This document shows, piece by piece, positions 6,375 through 7,341 of a stretch of DNA of 7,341 bases. Source of the stretch: Halococcaceae archaeon (lineage in GTDB: Archaea > Halobacteriota > Halobacteria > Halobacteriales > Halalkalicoccaceae); NCBI GenBank assembly GCA_007129135.1, contig SKWB01000393.1, positions 1 to 7,341 of the forward strand, in the 5' to 3' direction. A program made the position numbers and the translations under genes. How positions within the stretch are numbered: the first letter of the stretch is position 1; every line of letters starts with the position of its first letter. The notes below the pieces were generated by a model, which saw only the letters and a list, made by a program, of their open reading frames with translations, was not told the origin of the DNA and did not search any database.

Positions 6375-7341
6375 CTACTCAGTCTCGGTCTCGAGGCCGC
6401 CGCCCTCGGCGAGTTCGGCCTCGATCTCGCGACCCCGTTCGGCCTCCTCGAGGTCGATGTCGCTCATCGAGTCGGTCAGCTCCGAGAGGTCGTCGAGCCC
6501 GAGGAGTTCGCGGACGTCGTCCTCGAACGCGAGGCTCTCGAGGCTCCCCTCCTCCAGTTTCACGTCGCTGCCGGAGAGGTGTTTGCCGTAGCGGCCCACG
6601 AGCGAGGTGAGCTCCTGGGGCAGGACGAACGTCGTCGATGGCCCCTCGCCGATCCGTTTCAGGGTGTCGAGGCCACGTTCGATGATCGCGCGCTCGCCCA
6701 TCGACTCGGCGGACTTCGCTCGCAGGACGGTCGAGACGGCATCACCCTGCGCTTCGAGGATCTCGCTCTGTTTCTCACCCTGTGCGCGGATGATGTTCGA
6801 CTGCTTGTCCCCCTCCGCGCGCTCGATCGCGCTCCGGCGTTCGCCCTGTGCCTCGAGGATCATCGCACGGCGTTTCCGCTCGGCGGAGGTCTGCTGTTCC
6901 ATCGCCCGCTGGACGTCGCGCGAGGGCTGGACTTCCCTCACCTCCACCGCCTCGACGCGCACGCCCCACTCGTCGGTTGGCTCGTCGATCTCCGTGTGGA
7001 TCCGGCGGTTGATCTCCTCCCGACGACTGAGCGTCTCGTCGAGCTCCATGTCGCCGAGCACCGCCCTGAGTGTGGTCTGTGCCAGGTTCGAGACCGCGCG
7101 GTGGTAGTCGTCGACCTCGAGGTAGGCGCGTTTGGCGTCCATCACGCGGATGTAGACGACGGCGTCGGCGGTGACCGGGGAGTTGTCGCGGGTGATCGCC
7201 TCCTGGCGGGGGACGTCGATCGTCTGTGTCCGCATGTCGAAGCGGTGTGTCGCGCTCACGAACGGCGGGATGAAGTGGATCCCCGGGTCGAGCAGCTTCC
7301 GGTACTCACCGAACACCGTCAGCGCGCGCTTCTCGGTCGCG
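6375..7341 (-). CDS. SPFH/band 7 (stomatin/prohibitin-like) membrane protein, N-terminus outside window
   Basis: The open frame runs off the right edge. The visible part reads ATEKRALTVFGEYRKLLDPGIHFIPPFV and continues through the band 7 domain: DMRTQTIDVPRQEAITRDNSPVTADAVVYIRV, then NLAQTTLRAVLGDMELDETLSRREEIN, then DEWGVRVEAVEVREV. A GTG at 7316 is internal to this domain and is not the start. The missing part should hold the N-terminal membrane anchor. After the domain comes a coiled coil with four tandem 11-residue units (EAQGERRSAIE, RAEGDKQSNII, RAQGEKQSEIL, EAQGDAVSTVL; nt 6723-6854), then an oligomerisation-like segment LDTLKRIGEGPSTTFVLPQEL and an acidic tail ending ETETE. Family members assemble into membrane-bound rings or scaffolds and are often paired with NfeD-like proteins or proteases; whether one lies upstream cannot be seen here. 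Downstream is the DUF6176-like gene. Confidence 0.93.
   Translation of the reverse strand, partial: ATEKRALTVFGEYRKLLDPGIHFIPPFVSATHRFDMRTQTIDVPRQEAITRDNSPVTADAVVYIRVMDAKRAYLEVDDYHRAVSNLAQTTLRAVLGDMELDETLSRREEINRRIHTEIDEPTDEWGVRVEAVEVREVQPSRDVQRAMEQQTSAERKRRAMILEAQGERRSAIERAEGDKQSNIIRAQGEKQSEILEAQGDAVSTVLRAKSAESMGERAIIERGLDTLKRIGEGPSTTFVLPQELTSLVGRYGKHLSGSDVKLEEGSLESLAFEDDVRELLGLDDLSELTDSMSDIDLEEAERGREIEAELAEGGGLETETE
6723..6854 (-). repeat. Four tandem 33-base units encoding hendecad coiled-coil repeats
   Basis: Within the SPFH gene four consecutive 33-base units encode 11-residue repeats with consensus [ER]A[QE]G[ED][KR][QR]S.I. The DNA copies have diverged at many third positions, so the array is conserved at protein level rather than being a fresh duplication. 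An 11-residue period gives a nearly straight, slightly right-handed coiled coil, consistent with the helical stalk of SPFH assemblies. Confidence 0.8.

Overview
The window looks like a chromosomal segment of a halophilic archaeon (Halobacteria). The evidence is high GC with strong G/C third-position bias, proteins rich in Asp and Glu, starts that mostly lack a usable Shine-Dalgarno and instead sit about 25-28 bases downstream of TATA-like elements (leaderless transcripts), and a Tat-type lipoprotein signal (SRRxxLG followed by a lipobox). The bacterial-type repair gene uvrB also fits, because haloarchaea carry UvrABC. No rRNA, tRNA, CRISPR array, transposase or prophage gene is visible. The longest geneless stretch is about 230 bases, upstream of uvrB.

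Layout. Positions 1-83 hold the start of a leftward gene that runs off the window. Its promoter region (84-205) lies between it and a divergent rightward MFS transporter (206-1498). The convergent gap 1499-1600 is occupied by an almost gap-filling inverted repeat with perfect 16-base arms. Next come two leftward genes in tandem, each with its own TATA element: a stand-alone class I glutamine amidotransferase (1601-2254) and, upstream of it, a Tat-exported PQQ-type beta-propeller lipoprotein (2318-3628). A divergent control region (3629-3858) with repeated GTGAGGG motifs separates the lipoprotein from rightward uvrB (3859-5913). uvrB ends 5 bases from the end of a leftward small protein (5919-6332, probably the DUF6176 family). 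That gene follows a leftward SPFH/band 7 (stomatin-like) membrane-scaffold gene (6375-7341) whose N-terminus is outside the window.

The genes do not form a single pathway. They read as a set of mostly individually promoted housekeeping and accessory genes: transport, an amide-nitrogen transfer or hydrolysis enzyme, a cell-surface propeller, nucleotide excision repair, and a membrane-domain protein with a small partner. I did not find a clear novel multi-gene system. The points most worth a second look are the 16-base inverted repeat at 1502-1601, the GTGAGGG motif cluster near the lipoprotein promoter, a substituted residue in the otherwise conserved UvrB beta-hairpin, and the 11-residue repeat coiled coil in the SPFH protein.
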